Origin: Candidatus Thorarchaeota archaeon
GTDB taxonomy: Archaea; Asgardarchaeota; Thorarchaeia; Thorarchaeales; Thorarchaeaceae
DNA length: 38,345 nucleotides
NCBI GenBank assembly: GCA_029858305.1
Contig: JAOUFI010000017.1
Span: 1 to 38,345, forward strand
Direction of reading: 5' to 3'
Shown: piece by piece, positions 8,960 to 19,400 of the stretch
Numbering within the stretch: position 1 is the first letter of the stretch
Layout: every line of letters begins with the position of its first letter
Notes under the pieces: generated by a model
The model's input: only the letters and a program-made list of their open reading frames with translations
What the model was told of the DNA's origin: nothing
Database searches by the model: none
Position numbers and translations under genes: made by a program

Positions 8960-9637
8960 ATGGGTGTCTTTGAGATTCTAGCAGCTTGGTTTGCTCTCTC
9001 GCTCACAGGGGCTCTTGCTCCAGGGCCACTGACTGCAGCGGTCGTCATGCAGAGTAGTAAATATGGAAGGTTGCATGGCATACTACCCATGGTTGGTCAT
9101 GCAATTGTTGAAGTTGGCATCATAGCGGCTATAATCATCAGTGTTCAGGCACTAACTCTCACTCCATTGATGATAGATCTTCTAGTTGGTTTTGGCGGCA
9201 TCGTGATTATTCTGTTCGGTTTTCTAGCTCTTCGTGATTATCGATATAGAGAAGAAATGAGGTCCAAGGATGCTACTAACATGACAGCTTCTTCTGTGAT
9301 TGAGGCAACAACACAGGGAGCAGCTGTCAGTATCCTTAGCCCATATTTCCTACTGTGGTGGTTCGGGGTTGGTCTTGCGAATGTGACAGTCCTAGTGGGG
9401 ACCCTCCAAATAGGAGTCGGCACTGTCTTTTTGGCTGGTGTCTTGATCTATATTACTCATGTTTCAACTGACTTCATTTATGGTGCAGTACTGACACTAG
9501 GTACTGATGTTGCCACAAAGAAAGCAAGTGTCGGAGATATAAACTGGGTAAGCGTAGTAATAGGTTTTGTTCAGATTGGTCTAGGGATCTGGTTTGTTAT
9601 TCTTGCAGCTCCAGGATTAATCGCTCTGATTGGCTGA
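8960..9637 (+). CDS. LysE/RhtB-type small-molecule exporter
   Basis: A 225-residue membrane protein with six hydrophobic segments. The N-terminal segment ends in the family-typical GALAPGPLTAAVVMQSSKYG, followed by G/H positions (HGILPMVGHAIVE); a second half starts at ASSVIEATTQGAAVSILSPY. Family members export amino acids or related solutes by exchange with the proton gradient; the substrate here cannot be read from the sequence. ATG 8960 (AGAGG upstream) is preferred to a longer frame from 8894, whose extra 22 residues do not look coding. Divergent from the DUF389 gene. Confidence 0.85.
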   Translation: MGVFEILAAWFALSLTGALAPGPLTAAVVMQSSKYGRLHGILPMVGHAIVEVGIIAAIIISVQALTLTPLMIDLLVGFGGIVIILFGFLALRDYRYREEMRSKDATNMTASSVIEATTQGAAVSILSPYFLLWWFGVGLANVTVLVGTLQIGVGTVFLAGVLIYITHVSTDFIYGAVLTLGTDVATKKASVGDINWVSVVIGFVQIGLGIWFVILAAPGLIALIG

Positions 9638-9700
9638 ATTTCAAAGACAATTGAGTAACAAGTCAGTTTTTACACAGAATTCTTTAGGACAACATTTTAC

Positions 9701-10327
9701 ATGAGTCTAGGTGATTCTGTGTCCAAGATACTTGTTACAGGTTTCGAACCCTTTGACGGATTTCTAATCAATCCCTCAGAAGAGATCGCTAAAGCACTCG
9801 ATGGAAAGAAAATCAATCAACACTCAATAATTGGAATTGTCCTGCCGCTCGATTACAAGAATGCCCTGAACATACTAGATCAAGCCTTACATAAGCATCA
9901 TCCCGACTATATTTTATGCTTTGGACAAGCCAATAGAGCTGTAATCACCATAGAACGAATTGCCATCAATGTACTGAGTACGAAGAAAACTGACAATTAT
10001 AACAACACTCCAGAAACTGATGTCATAAATTTTGAAGGTCCAGCCGCCTACTTCGCAAACTTAGAACCACAACCGCTTGTCCAGATCCTCAGGGATAAGG
10101 AAATTCCTGCAGACATTAGCTATCACGCTGGAACTTATGGATGTAATTGGCTGTTTTACAATGTGATGCAAAGAATAGAAACAAGTGGTCTGGATATTCA
10201 AGCAACATTTATTCACTTGCCACCCCTTCCAGCACAAGCCATTCAGAAGGATATCATGTCTCTTGCAACAATGCCACTAGATCTGCAAATTGAAGCTGTA
10301 GTTGAAATCATTAAATCTCTAAGTTAG
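9701..10327 (+). CDS. pcp: Pyroglutamyl-peptidase I (pyrrolidone-carboxylate peptidase)
   Basis: Cytosolic cysteine peptidase (family C15) that removes N-terminal pyroglutamate from peptides. The 208 residues match the usual length. Diagnostic parts are ILVTGFEPFDGFLINPSE near the N-terminus, the catalytic Glu in ITIERIAINV (E85), the nucleophile Cys in HAGTYGCNW (C148) and the catalytic His in FIHLPPLP (H172), in the expected order and spacing. Starts at ATG 9701. Its last 17 bases overlap the 3' end of the convergent membrane protein gene at 10311. No operon partner. Confidence 0.93.
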   Translation: MSLGDSVSKILVTGFEPFDGFLINPSEEIAKALDGKKINQHSIIGIVLPLDYKNALNILDQALHKHHPDYILCFGQANRAVITIERIAINVLSTKKTDNYNNTPETDVINFEGPAAYFANLEPQPLVQILRDKEIPADISYHAGTYGCNWLFYNVMQRIETSGLDIQATFIHLPPLPAQAIQKDIMSLATMPLDLQIEAVVEIIKSLS

Positions 10328-11081
10328 GTGAATTACCTATCTCTTCGCCAAAGATTTTCAGAATTATGAATCCTAATAATGCTCCTAAGAGAGTTGCGAT
10401 GATTCGTTCTACAATCATCACTGGAAAAATTACAAATCCAAATACTGCCGCTGGTATTTGGAGAATGTAGACAGAACCCATAGCCATCATGGAATGGTCT
10501 AGCATTGCTCCGAGAAATGTGAAAGGAATGAGTTGGAGGTATGACCGACTCGGATTGAATTCGAATCTCTTAATCTGGAACACAGCCGCAACAATAGCAG
10601 CAAGCATGTAGGGTAACATAAACCACCATGCTTCATAGACCACAATCTCATAGAGAGCTATCACTATAGCAAGATAAATTGCTGTAAAGAGAGGTCCTGG
10701 TATCGAAGTATTCGCTACCTTGGTTACTCGTTTCAATGACAACCCAGTGAATAGTGCAGCAACAGCAGGTCCCATAATTGTTGTTGGAATAATTAGGTAT
10801 ACTCCACCTCCGAATGGTAGGCTTACTATTGTTGCAATTATTCCTGCAATTAAACCAAAAACAAATCCTTTCCAAGGTCCCATGATTATCCCTATAATTG
10901 GCGCAACACAGATAGCAAAACTAAGAATACTACTCAGACCTGCTGTTCCTATGAAACCACTCATCGGCAACAAGGCAAGTACTGCATAGAGTGCAATTAG
11001 GATAACGCCAACTGCTATCTTCTTTGTTTGACTTGATGTACCAAAGAGTTCCATCGCTTGACTATTTGCATCAGTGGACAA
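10311..11081 (-). CDS. ECF-transporter S-component-like membrane protein
   Basis: About 256 residues with six or more hydrophobic segments, a GFIGTAGLSSILSFAICVAPI stretch and a GPWKGFVFGLIAGIIATIV motif typical of ECF S components, which bind a vitamin or other scarce solute and work with a shared EcfA/EcfT module. No energising genes are adjacent, so it would rely on a module elsewhere. The start is uncertain: TTG 11081 has GGAGTGG seven bases upstream, while TTG 11099 and ATG 11054 are alternatives. The substrate cannot be read. It follows the propeller gene on the same strand with a short gap. Another small permease family is possible. Confidence 0.65.
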   Translation of the reverse strand: MSTDANSQAMELFGTSSQTKKIAVGVILIALYAVLALLPMSGFIGTAGLSSILSFAICVAPIIGIIMGPWKGFVFGLIAGIIATIVSLPFGGGVYLIIPTTIMGPAVAALFTGLSLKRVTKVANTSIPGPLFTAIYLAIVIALYEIVVYEAWWFMLPYMLAAIVAAVFQIKRFEFNPSRSYLQLIPFTFLGAMLDHSMMAMGSVYILQIPAAVFGFVIFPVMIVERIIATLLGALLGFIILKIFGEEIGNSPNLEI

Positions 11082-11168
11082 TGATATACCACTCCGCAAA
11101 CCGTCTGCGAATTGATGGCTTTATGACACTTGTGGTCTGCTGGAATCACTTTTTTAATCTCAACCGAA

Positions 11169-12149
11169 TTACTCTGGATAGAAATCCCAGAAATGAGTCA
11201 CCTTCCAATCATTTCCGACCTGTTTATCGCCCCGTAAATCAGTAAGAACTCCATCGTCGAATGGATAGAACCATAGGTCATTGCTATTGTTTACAGTAAT
11301 TAAATCCGGTTTACCTGGAGTTCTCCAATGGCCAACAAGATACTTCCAATCCTTTCTAAAATCTTTATCAGATTCCCACTGTTGCTTCTCAGAGAAGGTG
11401 AAATGATCCTTCTTTGGGTTTGACCCGTAAGGATAGAGCCTTAATCTGTTATCCCTGAATGCAAGCATATCTGGTCTTCCATGACAAAGCCATTCATCCA
11501 TGAGAAGATGCTCATAGTTTTTGGGTTTGAAATCATCTCCAACTTTGTAATTACGTTGTTTGTAGAAAGTTTCACCATTAAACTCAAAGACAATGAGGTC
11601 TCCATTATCTTTCCTTATCAGAATGTCCGGAGTAGATCCTCCACTCCAATATCCCGGATAGATATCTGGAACGTCCTTCTTATCAAATCCATTTCCTACT
11701 TTTTCTTTGCTACCTAGATCTTTGAATTCTCTTCCATTCCAAGGATACAACCGAAGGTTTCCATCCTCATCGCGAACAAGAAGGTCTGATGTTCCATTCC
11801 CTGTCCATTCTGCAACATAGTAATCCAAAGTGTCTCGAAATCCCTTTCCCACCTTGTCTCCGGTTCCCCTTAACATGAAAGTTTCATCTCTGAATGGAAA
11901 ATGCCGGAGGTCTCCATCTTCTTCAAGAACTATGATAGACGAGCCACCACCGATTCTTCTATGGTATGGGGGTATTTCTGTTGGTGTCCAGTATCCTGGA
12001 AGGTACTTTTTAAAGTGCCAATCTCGGCCAACCTCTCTTCCAGTACTCTGTCCTTTTGGAGGGTAAAAACCGTATTTCCCCTCATAGTAAAATAGGGGAA
12101 ACCACTTCAAATCGCCATTATTCATCCGAACAATCAAACCAGGCATCAT
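11169..12149 (-). CDS. Six-bladed VCBS/tachylectin-like beta-propeller protein
   Basis: Made of repeats following VGxxF/W...YxxGYWxxxxxPDLLxRxxxGDLxxYPFxGxxF. I count six; the first is split, with its inner strands at the N-terminus (LIVRMNNGDLKWFPLF) and its last strand at the C-terminus (VGNDWKVTHFWDFYPE), the usual Velcro closure of a propeller. Such repeats bind sugars or other ligands in extracellular proteins, yet no signal peptide is visible. ATG 12149 has an excellent SD (GGAGAGG, six bases away) and starts exactly at the fold; ATG 12185 would add 12 residues. No enzyme domain is attached. Divergent from the FAD oxidoreductase gene. Possibly acquired by transfer. Confidence 0.75.
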   Translation of the reverse strand: MMPGLIVRMNNGDLKWFPLFYYEGKYGFYPPKGQSTGREVGRDWHFKKYLPGYWTPTEIPPYHRRIGGGSSIIVLEEDGDLRHFPFRDETFMLRGTGDKVGKGFRDTLDYYVAEWTGNGTSDLLVRDEDGNLRLYPWNGREFKDLGSKEKVGNGFDKKDVPDIYPGYWSGGSTPDILIRKDNGDLIVFEFNGETFYKQRNYKVGDDFKPKNYEHLLMDEWLCHGRPDMLAFRDNRLRLYPYGSNPKKDHFTFSEKQQWESDKDFRKDWKYLVGHWRTPGKPDLITVNNSNDLWFYPFDDGVLTDLRGDKQVGNDWKVTHFWDFYPE

Positions 12150-12251
12150 GAATTCCTCTCCAAACAGAAAGGGTCTTTCTCTCATAACTGTTTATTGCAT
12201 GTGCGCTAGAGAAAAACGTTTTAGAGGGACTGCATAACTTCGCGATTTAAC

Positions 12252-13580
12252 ATGGAGGCTCCTGTTGTGAGTGAAGAGACCTTTGATGTCATAATTGTGG
12301 GTGCTGGTGTTCTTGGAGTTGCCACAGCGTATTATATTCAATTGAACAGTCCTGAGAAGAAGATCCTTCTTATTGATAGGAATCTTGCTGCGGGTCAAGC
12401 CAATACAGCTATGAGCGCAGCCGCTGTTAGGAATATGTTTGCATCTTCTACAAATCAGATTCTCACTGATACGTCAATTAAATACTTTGAATACGTTCAG
12501 AATGAACTCGGTCATGAGCTTTTCTTTGAGAAAACAGGGTATCTCTGGTTGCTGAGCGAGTCACAGTTCAAACAAGAGAGTGTTCAATTATGGATGCAAC
12601 GCATGAAAGCATCTGGCGTGCATTACAAGGTCTATAATAAGAAAGAGCTAAAAGAATTGATCCCTGGGCTTAATGTAGACTTTTCTGGTGACGAAGAGGC
12701 TGAGCTTATGCATCTCCAAGAAGCAGACTTCGGTCTCTTTGGTGGTGATTGTGGGGTCCTAGACCCTACACGTCTTGTAGAGCATTACTTCGAGGAGTTC
12801 AAGAAAATCACCCATGTGAAACCTCGATTTGGTGTCTGTGTCAAGAAGCTGCTTCTCGAGGCAGTTCCAAAATTGGACCTTCCAGGGGAGCCACATGTTT
12901 GGCAACAGAAAAAGGTGACTGGAGTAATCACAGATAAGGGAACAATGAGAGCGAAAACAGTTGTGCTTGCTACTGGTGCTTGGGCGAACGAGCTTCTCGA
13001 CCCTGTTGGTATTGATAGTATGACAAAGGCAAAGAAACGACAGCTGTTTGTTATTCATGCTGAAGATAATCCCAAACTACATGATTTGCTTGATACAAAG
13101 GGTTTCAATGAGCTTGGCTGCATTCCATTTACTATACTCCCATCAGCAGGCGTCTATTTCAGACCTCAGCTACAGGAGCGAGGTTTCTGGATTGGTTGTG
13201 GTGACAAGTTTGGCCGTGGTTATGAGTATATCCAGACCGATGATATGATGGTTCCTGAGAGTGCCTACTATGAAAATAGCATGTATCCAGTCTTAGCAAA
13301 ATATCTTCCTGCCTTTGAGAGTGCTCGTCCAGTGAATAGCTGGGCTGGAGGATATTGCTATTCCCCAGATAGGATACCATTTGTCTACGAGGAATGCGGA
13401 GTTCTAGTTGTAAATGGCGCATCAGGCTCTGGAATCATGAAAGCTGACGCACTAGGAAGGATTGCAGATGCACTTTATCGTGGTGAACCTGAAGCTGAGC
13501 TTTTTGGAGGAAAGCATGTTTCATCTAAAATGCTCTCAATTAAAGATCGCAATGTAGAAATTGAGAGTGTAGTCATATAG
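12252..13580 (+). CDS. FAD-dependent oxidoreductase (DAO family)
   Basis: A 442-residue cytosolic flavoenzyme. The N-terminal Rossmann fold shows DVIIVGAGVLG (12-22), the acidic residue binding the ribose (D42 in LLIDRN), and a central DAO domain with the second glycine-rich region TVVLATGAWANELL (236-249). The C-terminal FAD-contacting segment is VVNGASGSGIMKADALGRIAD (392-412). The family includes sarcosine, glycine and D-amino-acid oxidases and L-2-hydroxyglutarate dehydrogenase; the substrate cannot be assigned. Transcribed alone, divergent from the propeller gene; three small hairpins follow about 90 bases after its stop. Confidence 0.85.
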   Translation: MEAPVVSEETFDVIIVGAGVLGVATAYYIQLNSPEKKILLIDRNLAAGQANTAMSAAAVRNMFASSTNQILTDTSIKYFEYVQNELGHELFFEKTGYLWLLSESQFKQESVQLWMQRMKASGVHYKVYNKKELKELIPGLNVDFSGDEEAELMHLQEADFGLFGGDCGVLDPTRLVEHYFEEFKKITHVKPRFGVCVKKLLLEAVPKLDLPGEPHVWQQKKVTGVITDKGTMRAKTVVLATGAWANELLDPVGIDSMTKAKKRQLFVIHAEDNPKLHDLLDTKGFNELGCIPFTILPSAGVYFRPQLQERGFWIGCGDKFGRGYEYIQTDDMMVPESAYYENSMYPVLAKYLPAFESARPVNSWAGGYCYSPDRIPFVYEECGVLVVNGASGSGIMKADALGRIADALYRGEPEAELFGGKHVSSKMLSIKDRNVEIESVVI

Positions 13581-13666
13581 AATAAAGTGTGATATGATAG
13601 TCAATGACTCATATCCATTTTTCACTCTATTACAAAACCCTATAAGACAGACAGTATTTTCTAAAT

Positions 13667-13719
13667 TGAGCCAAATGGCTCATACAGCCCGACTGTATAT
13701 CAGGCTCTCTATCTAGAGA
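13667..13719 (+). other. Three consecutive small hairpins upstream of the CorA gene
   Basis: TGAGCC-AAAT-GGCTCA (13667-13682), ATACAG-CCCGA-CTGTAT (13682-13698) and TCTCT-ATCT-AGAGA (13706-13719), all with perfect arms, follow one another in the 200 bases between the oxidoreductase stop and CorA ATG 13783. This could be a structured leader regulating CorA or a processing region. It does not match a Mg2+ riboswitch (M-box) that I can recognise. Confidence 0.4.
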
Positions 13720-13782
13720 ACCATTTTCCAGGCAGGCAACTATCGATGTACGAACGACATCCGCTATCACGAGGTGGATCAT

Positions 13783-14739
13783 ATGAGCAACGAGTGTCCA
13801 GAAAATGGAAGTATCTCCATTATGGCTTTGGAGAGTGGTATAAAGTATGCCAGCCTAGACGAGGCACCTGATGTACCCTTGCTCATAGAACTTGTTGGAG
13901 TTCGACCTAATGATTTAGCTAAATTGTCCCAACGCTTCACCATCGATCTTGAAGATCTTCAGGACATACAAGACCTTGATGAACGTCCACGTCTGCAGAT
14001 AGAAGACAAGTATACCATGATAGTTCTTCGCGTTCCTGTAAACCTCAGAATCAAAGAACGTCAGAACTCAACAATTCCCATCGCAATTTTCACAAATGGA
14101 CGCGATTTAATTATCATTCAGAATGATGAAGTCCCATTACGAAAACCAAAGCTACGTCAGAAGATCTACCTCAGTACGACTGCTGCGGATATAATCTATA
14201 AGTGGTGGGAGATAGTCATCCATTCCTATGAAACGACCCTGGATATTGTTGAAGCAACCATCAATGAGACCGAAGATATCATCATGAGTGAGATCTATCC
14301 GTCCCAACTTGAGTGGTTTTTCCAGCTATCTCGCGACGCAATATTCATCGAAGCCGCACTTAAGGCAAATATGAAAGTTCTCCTAAAACTGGAGCGAACC
14401 CATGTTCTTGGTAGAATGATACTTGATGTAGATAGACTTGAGGAATTGGAGGTTGATCTCCAGCAGCAGGTAGAGCTTAGCGCTATCTACAGGGAATTGA
14501 TTGAGAATGCGATGAATGCCTATGATAGCATGGTCAGTCATAATCTGAATATAGTCATTAAGACGTTAACATCTATCTCACTTCTTGTCAGTGTCCCTAC
14601 TCTCATTGCTAGTATCTGGGGAATGAATGTTGGGCTTCCGTTTGAGGATGAGCTTCTAGCTTTCCCAATCGTAATGGGCTTAAGTTTCGCCATTTCTTTG
14701 CCCCTATTATTGATACTTAGAAAGAAGAATTTGGTCTAG
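13783..14739 (+). CDS. corA: CorA-type magnesium/divalent cation channel
   Basis: A 318-residue protein of the CorA family, which forms pentameric Mg2+ channels in the cytoplasmic membrane. The N-terminal two thirds are the soluble funnel domain, with a long helix around 190-260. Two C-terminal membrane segments follow, the first ending in the signature GMN (280-282, WGMNVGLPF), the second reaching the C-terminus with a positive tail (RKKN). ATG 13783 is preferred to GTG 13774 because GAGGTG lies six bases before it. The leader contains three hairpins that may be regulatory. Co2+ or Ni2+ transport is possible for family members. Convergent with the methyltransferase gene at 14752. Confidence 0.9.
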   Translation: MSNECPENGSISIMALESGIKYASLDEAPDVPLLIELVGVRPNDLAKLSQRFTIDLEDLQDIQDLDERPRLQIEDKYTMIVLRVPVNLRIKERQNSTIPIAIFTNGRDLIIIQNDEVPLRKPKLRQKIYLSTTAADIIYKWWEIVIHSYETTLDIVEATINETEDIIMSEIYPSQLEWFFQLSRDAIFIEAALKANMKVLLKLERTHVLGRMILDVDRLEELEVDLQQQVELSAIYRELIENAMNAYDSMVSHNLNIVIKTLTSISLLVSVPTLIASIWGMNVGLPFEDELLAFPIVMGLSFAISLPLLLILRKKNLV

Positions 14740-14751
14740 ATTGATATTTTT

Positions 14752-15354
14752 TCATTTTCTTGCGAGAATCCAGAAGTGTGTTTCGCCTCCTGAAGTCAAG
14801 TTTTTGGCAAAAAGAACTGAGAAACCTGCTTTTTTCACAAGATTCAGACTATCGCTTGCTCCTGCATGGTTCCATACCATTCTAACGCCAAAATATTTTT
14901 CATCACCTGACCAATCATCACGAGCTGTACCAACCAAATTGATTCCGCCAGGTCTTAGCCAACGATGCATCTTCTTATAGAGTTCAAAATGAAGATCTCG
15001 ATGTATATGGATTAACGCATATGTTGAGATAATGCCATCAAATGAGGCATTCTCAAACTCTGTCTTCGTAACATCTCCAAAGAACAACTCTGCCTCTGGA
15101 ACATTTCTCCTGGCAATTTCAAGCATACCTTTCGAGAAGTCAATACCTTTAACAACGAATCCTCGCTGTGCAAGAATCTTAAGGATTGGTCCTCCACCAC
15201 ATCCTATGTCCAGTACAACTCCCTTTTCAGGGAGATAGGAGATGAATTCTTCAATCTGATCGCTGTCATCGAAGATACCGCGTTTTTTATTGTACTCTTC
15301 GGCGATCCTGTCATATCCATTTTTAACAATTCTTGCATGTTCTTCTGGGTCCAT
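14752..15354 (-). CDS. Class I SAM-dependent methyltransferase
   Basis: A 200-residue cytosolic methyltransferase. Motif I is LDIGCGGGPIL (48-58), the acidic residue for SAM ribose is D72 (GIDFSKGM), motif II is FFGDVTKTEF (91-100) and the post-motif region is FDGIISTYALIHIHR. The substrate-binding half is small and resembles ubiE-like enzymes; the substrate is unknown. Starts at ATG 15354 with GAGATTG upstream. Its 3' end faces the CorA gene with a 12-base gap and T-rich stretches, and it is divergent from the phosphofructokinase gene. Confidence 0.85.
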   Translation of the reverse strand: MDPEEHARIVKNGYDRIAEEYNKKRGIFDDSDQIEEFISYLPEKGVVLDIGCGGGPILKILAQRGFVVKGIDFSKGMLEIARRNVPEAELFFGDVTKTEFENASFDGIISTYALIHIHRDLHFELYKKMHRWLRPGGINLVGTARDDWSGDEKYFGVRMVWNHAGASDSLNLVKKAGFSVLFAKNLTSGGETHFWILARK

Positions 15355-15441
15355 ATTTCAATCTCTTTTTGATGCGTTTCCTTCCACACTTATCTGTTAT
15401 GTAAGTCGAACTTATTTACTCAAAATGCAATAGGTTTGACT

Positions 15442-16407
15442 ATGAAAATAGGTGTTCTCACGAGTGGTGGCGATGCTCCTGCAATGAATGCTGCTATTCG
15501 TGCTATCACGAGAGTTGGAATACATCGTAAATGTGAGGTTCATGGTATATTTGGTGGATTTCAGGGGATTCTTGATCCGCAAATCCATGAGTTAAATTCT
15601 CGGTCTGTTTCCAGAATTTTGCATAGAGGTGGTACTTTTCTTACCACTGGTAGGTCTGAAGAGTTCAAGACTGAGGAAGGCCTAAAAAAAGCTGCAAAGA
15701 TATTATCGGAACGTGGTTTTGATGCGCTAATTGCTATTGGTGGTGACGGGACAATGCGTGGATTGGCTGCACTCAGTAGGCATTGGAACGGGAAACTTCT
15801 TGGACTTCCTGGAACTATTGACAACGATCTTTATGGAACGGATTATACCATTGGTTTTGATACAGCTGTGAATAATGCCTTGGAAGCACTGGACAAGATT
15901 CGGGATACTGCTGAAGCCTTTTCGCGCACATTTCTTGTAGAGGTAATGGGAAGAAAGGCCGGATTCATTGCATTTCATGTGGGATTTGCGACAGGTGCAT
16001 CAGCAATACTTATGCCTGAAACAACAACAACCATTGAAGAATTAGCTGAGAAAGTTCTGAAAGCAAAAGAAAGAGCTAAATCGAGTGTTCTTGTTGTTGT
16101 CGCAGAAGGCGATGAGTTGGGAAATGCTGATACTATTGGAAAAGCACTGTCTCAAAGAATCGGAGAGAAATGTAGAGTATCAGTTCTAGGATACATCCAG
16201 AGGGGCGGAAACCCAACGCATTCTGATAGGATTCTCGCTACTCGTCTTGGGGCTTATGCTATCGAATGCCTCTTGAGTGGAAAAGACGGAGGCATGGTTG
16301 GTGAGATGAATGGTGAGCTTGTTTTAACGCCATTTGAGGATACTTGGACGAAAAAGAAATCCCTTGACGAATGGATGATGGGACTTCTTGATGAATTATC
16401 AAGCTAG
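15442..16407 (+). CDS. pfkA: 6-phosphofructokinase, ATP-type (PfkA family)
   Basis: Phosphorylates fructose 6-phosphate in glycolysis. The 321 residues match bacterial PfkA in length. Seen are GVLTSGGDAPAMNAAIRA (4-21), the phosphate-donor loop IGGDGT (99-104) with Gly at the position where PPi-dependent enzymes carry Asp, PGTIDND (123-129) with catalytic D127 and Gly rather than Lys, and the hexose-binding EVMGRKAG (167-174). These point to ATP as donor. ATG 15442 is preferred to TTG 15436. Many archaea use ADP-dependent enzymes, so a PfkA-type enzyme is notable. A single gene, divergent from the methyltransferase. Confidence 0.9.
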   Translation: MKIGVLTSGGDAPAMNAAIRAITRVGIHRKCEVHGIFGGFQGILDPQIHELNSRSVSRILHRGGTFLTTGRSEEFKTEEGLKKAAKILSERGFDALIAIGGDGTMRGLAALSRHWNGKLLGLPGTIDNDLYGTDYTIGFDTAVNNALEALDKIRDTAEAFSRTFLVEVMGRKAGFIAFHVGFATGASAILMPETTTTIEELAEKVLKAKERAKSSVLVVVAEGDELGNADTIGKALSQRIGEKCRVSVLGYIQRGGNPTHSDRILATRLGAYAIECLLSGKDGGMVGEMNGELVLTPFEDTWTKKKSLDEWMMGLLDELSS

Positions 16408-19400
16408 TTCTTTAACCAAGTTTTATCCACATCTAGGTAAACTAATACGTAAGGAAGTGCAATGGATTTTCGAGGTCGAGTTCTTTGGTCTTCAAGTATT
16501 TAGCTGATTACCATTTATGGGCTGGATGGAAGATGAGGGAGCTTCTGAGTGGCTTGGATTCAGATACTTTTGTAAAAATTGTGGCAGGAAAAAGCCCAAA
16601 GGACCTCATTCAACATATTGTATTGGCCTTGGAAACATGTTTCTATTTCATTGACGATGGCAAGGATGAATCAGTCTTTGACAGAGTTAAGAGATTACCT
16701 CGACAAGAACTGCTTTCACGATGGGAAATTCTAGATACCAGACTAAGTCATGCAATTGAAGAGATACCTCAAGGAAAGATAACTGTCACTCATATTAGAG
16801 ATGAGCCCTTTGAGATTGATATCTTTGATTTTTTTCTTCAATACCTACTTCACACAACACACCATCGTGGCCAGTTGGCAGTAGTTTTGAGTAATCTCGG
16901 GTATGATGTTCCGGGAACTGATTATTTGATGTTCTTTGGAGAAAATATGTAGTAGTTCGAAATGGCGTTGAACATAGTATTAATTATCAATTTTACGTGG
17001 GCGCGAAACACTATTGAAATATCGATAGACCTTGAAAAGGGAGTGTTTCCTTTTGGGAAGAAGATTAACCAGAGAAGAGATATCCTCTATAGGAATCTAC
17101 GGATTCCTCGGCTATATTGGAGCATTCAATAGTCCATATATTGGAGGAATTCAAGGAACAAAAAAACTTCAAGAAAAACTGAATATCAAAAACTCAACAG
17201 ATTTCCATGTCCTAGAGATTGGTTGTGCAACTGGTTATGCCGCCTGTATGCTCGGAGAAGAATACGGATGCAAGGTAACTGGAATTGACATTTCAGATGT
17301 ACTAATAGAAAAAGCCAAGGAGCGTGCAGATAAACGAGGATTAGAAAACGTAAATTTTCAAACAGCTGACGCAATAAATCTTCCATTCGAAGATGATACC
17401 TTCGATGCTGTTTATGGTGTTGCAGTGACTGCATTAGTACCAGACAGTCTAAAAGCCCTTTCAGAGTATTATCGCGTCGTCCGTCCGGGGGGTATCGTGG
17501 GAACTCTTGATCTATTTCTTAGTAAAACTGCACCAATTGAACTCGCTGAAAAAATCAATGAAGTAATGAGTGGAGTGCTTGGTGGTGATGTTGCTATTCG
17601 ATCTATAGATGAATGGAGAACATTGTTTGATCATACTCCACTTGTTGAAACCGAACTTACTGAAACATTTGGTGAGGTCTTTGAAAATCCAAAAGACAGA
17701 CTAAGTTCGATATCTGCTACTTTTCGACTTTTCTATCATATGCTTGTTAATAAGACAGTACGCTCAAAAATGTCTGAAGCATTGAGATTACGAAAGGTAG
17801 CAAATTTGAAAGAAGGTGCAGATCAGAAACATGTAGGTTATCTCACATTCACAGGAATGAAATAGTATAAACTGCAAAATGGTGTAATCCACTTTCATTG
17901 AGAACAAGAACTAACTGTTCTTTTTGAATTTCTGAATCTAATTATTGCATATGCTCAATTTGCTTTCATGCATCCACTCTATTTGTTTTCTATCCACAAA
18001 TAATCTGCCGGTCGGTTCGTAGTGTTTGTACACACTCCTAGCCTCTCACACGGAATGTAATAAAAAAGCAGAGGTTTTAGATAAGTTCAACGGTCTTCTT
18101 CCATTTGAGATGCCTTTCTTTTCGGGTTAGTCACTGCGCTCTTGTACTAGATGGTATCCTTATCCTTCATTTTTCCAGTCAATGTGCTTTCATAACTCAC
18201 AGTGATTTTTACTTCCCATTCAGTTTACTCAAGAAGCCAAGAAGGGTATATAAGTGTGTCTTTTAAAGCATTAAGTTTAGCAAGGTTTATTACCCCAACC
18301 ATTATCGTATACCTTGTTGGTTTTTTTAATTACAGATTGAGAGGAGAACAATATGAAAGTAGAATACAAGAAATGGGAATCTGGTCAGGGCCTTGAAGAG
18401 ATCCAGGCTCAAATCTACACAGAGGTTTCAGGGCTTCCTGCTCGCGCAGAGCAGATTGGCCCTCGAAATGATAACCGTGGAAAGGAAGCGACTCGCTACG
18501 CTCTGACAGAGGATGGGAAGCCTCTGGCATATGTCACCTCCGAAACAGATAGTGATGAACCATGGAGAGGATTCATTGGTTATCCATGGAGTTTGAAGGA
18601 TTGTCCCCGTGAAGTGAAAGACAAGCTCTTTGATGATTTGTTGAACCACATCTATAGTATTGATGGGGTGAAACAAGTTCGCACTGCAGTTGTCGTAGGT
18701 TCGAAGACAAAGAATGAGCAGATTGATTATTTCAAAGAGAAAGGATTTGTAGAGACTGAGAGATACTACACATACTCAAAAGACCTTGATATTGAAAAGT
18801 CTGCAGCGATTGATGTAAAGAAGAAATTCGAAGGGAAAGAAGCAGAACTCACTAGTCGAATAGCTACTGAGGATGATATTCCTGCCCTCGTAGAACTCTG
18901 TCTTGTTGATTCAAGTATACGAGGAGCATTCCCTACTGAGGAAGCATTTTCAGCCTACTTCAAAGATCGAGTTCTCAAAGATGGACACTGTGTCATGCTC
19001 TTTGATGGCGATAAACTCGTTGCTGCCTCAGCACCACTGAAGTTCGCTCCCGATGGTAATATCCTGAAAGGAGATGAAGGACGTTATATTTTGAGATTCA
19101 CTGCGAGTAGACCAGGCTACGAATTTTCCTGGAATAGACTTGCTATTGAAGTTGCAAAGGAGTGCAAATCTGCAGGTATGGCAGACCTCCCATTGAGAAC
19201 TGCGTTCGGATTTAGAACTCAAGGTGCTGCTGCAATTGGTCTGGCTAAGATGAATCCGGACATGGAACTCAATGAGATTTTCTATGTTCATCAAAAGGGG
19301 GAGTAAATCAGACAATTCTCACAGGTGGAGTGAATAAAGATGAATGTTGAATACAAGAATTGGAAAGCTGGGCAAAAATACGAAGAAGTTCAGGCAAAGA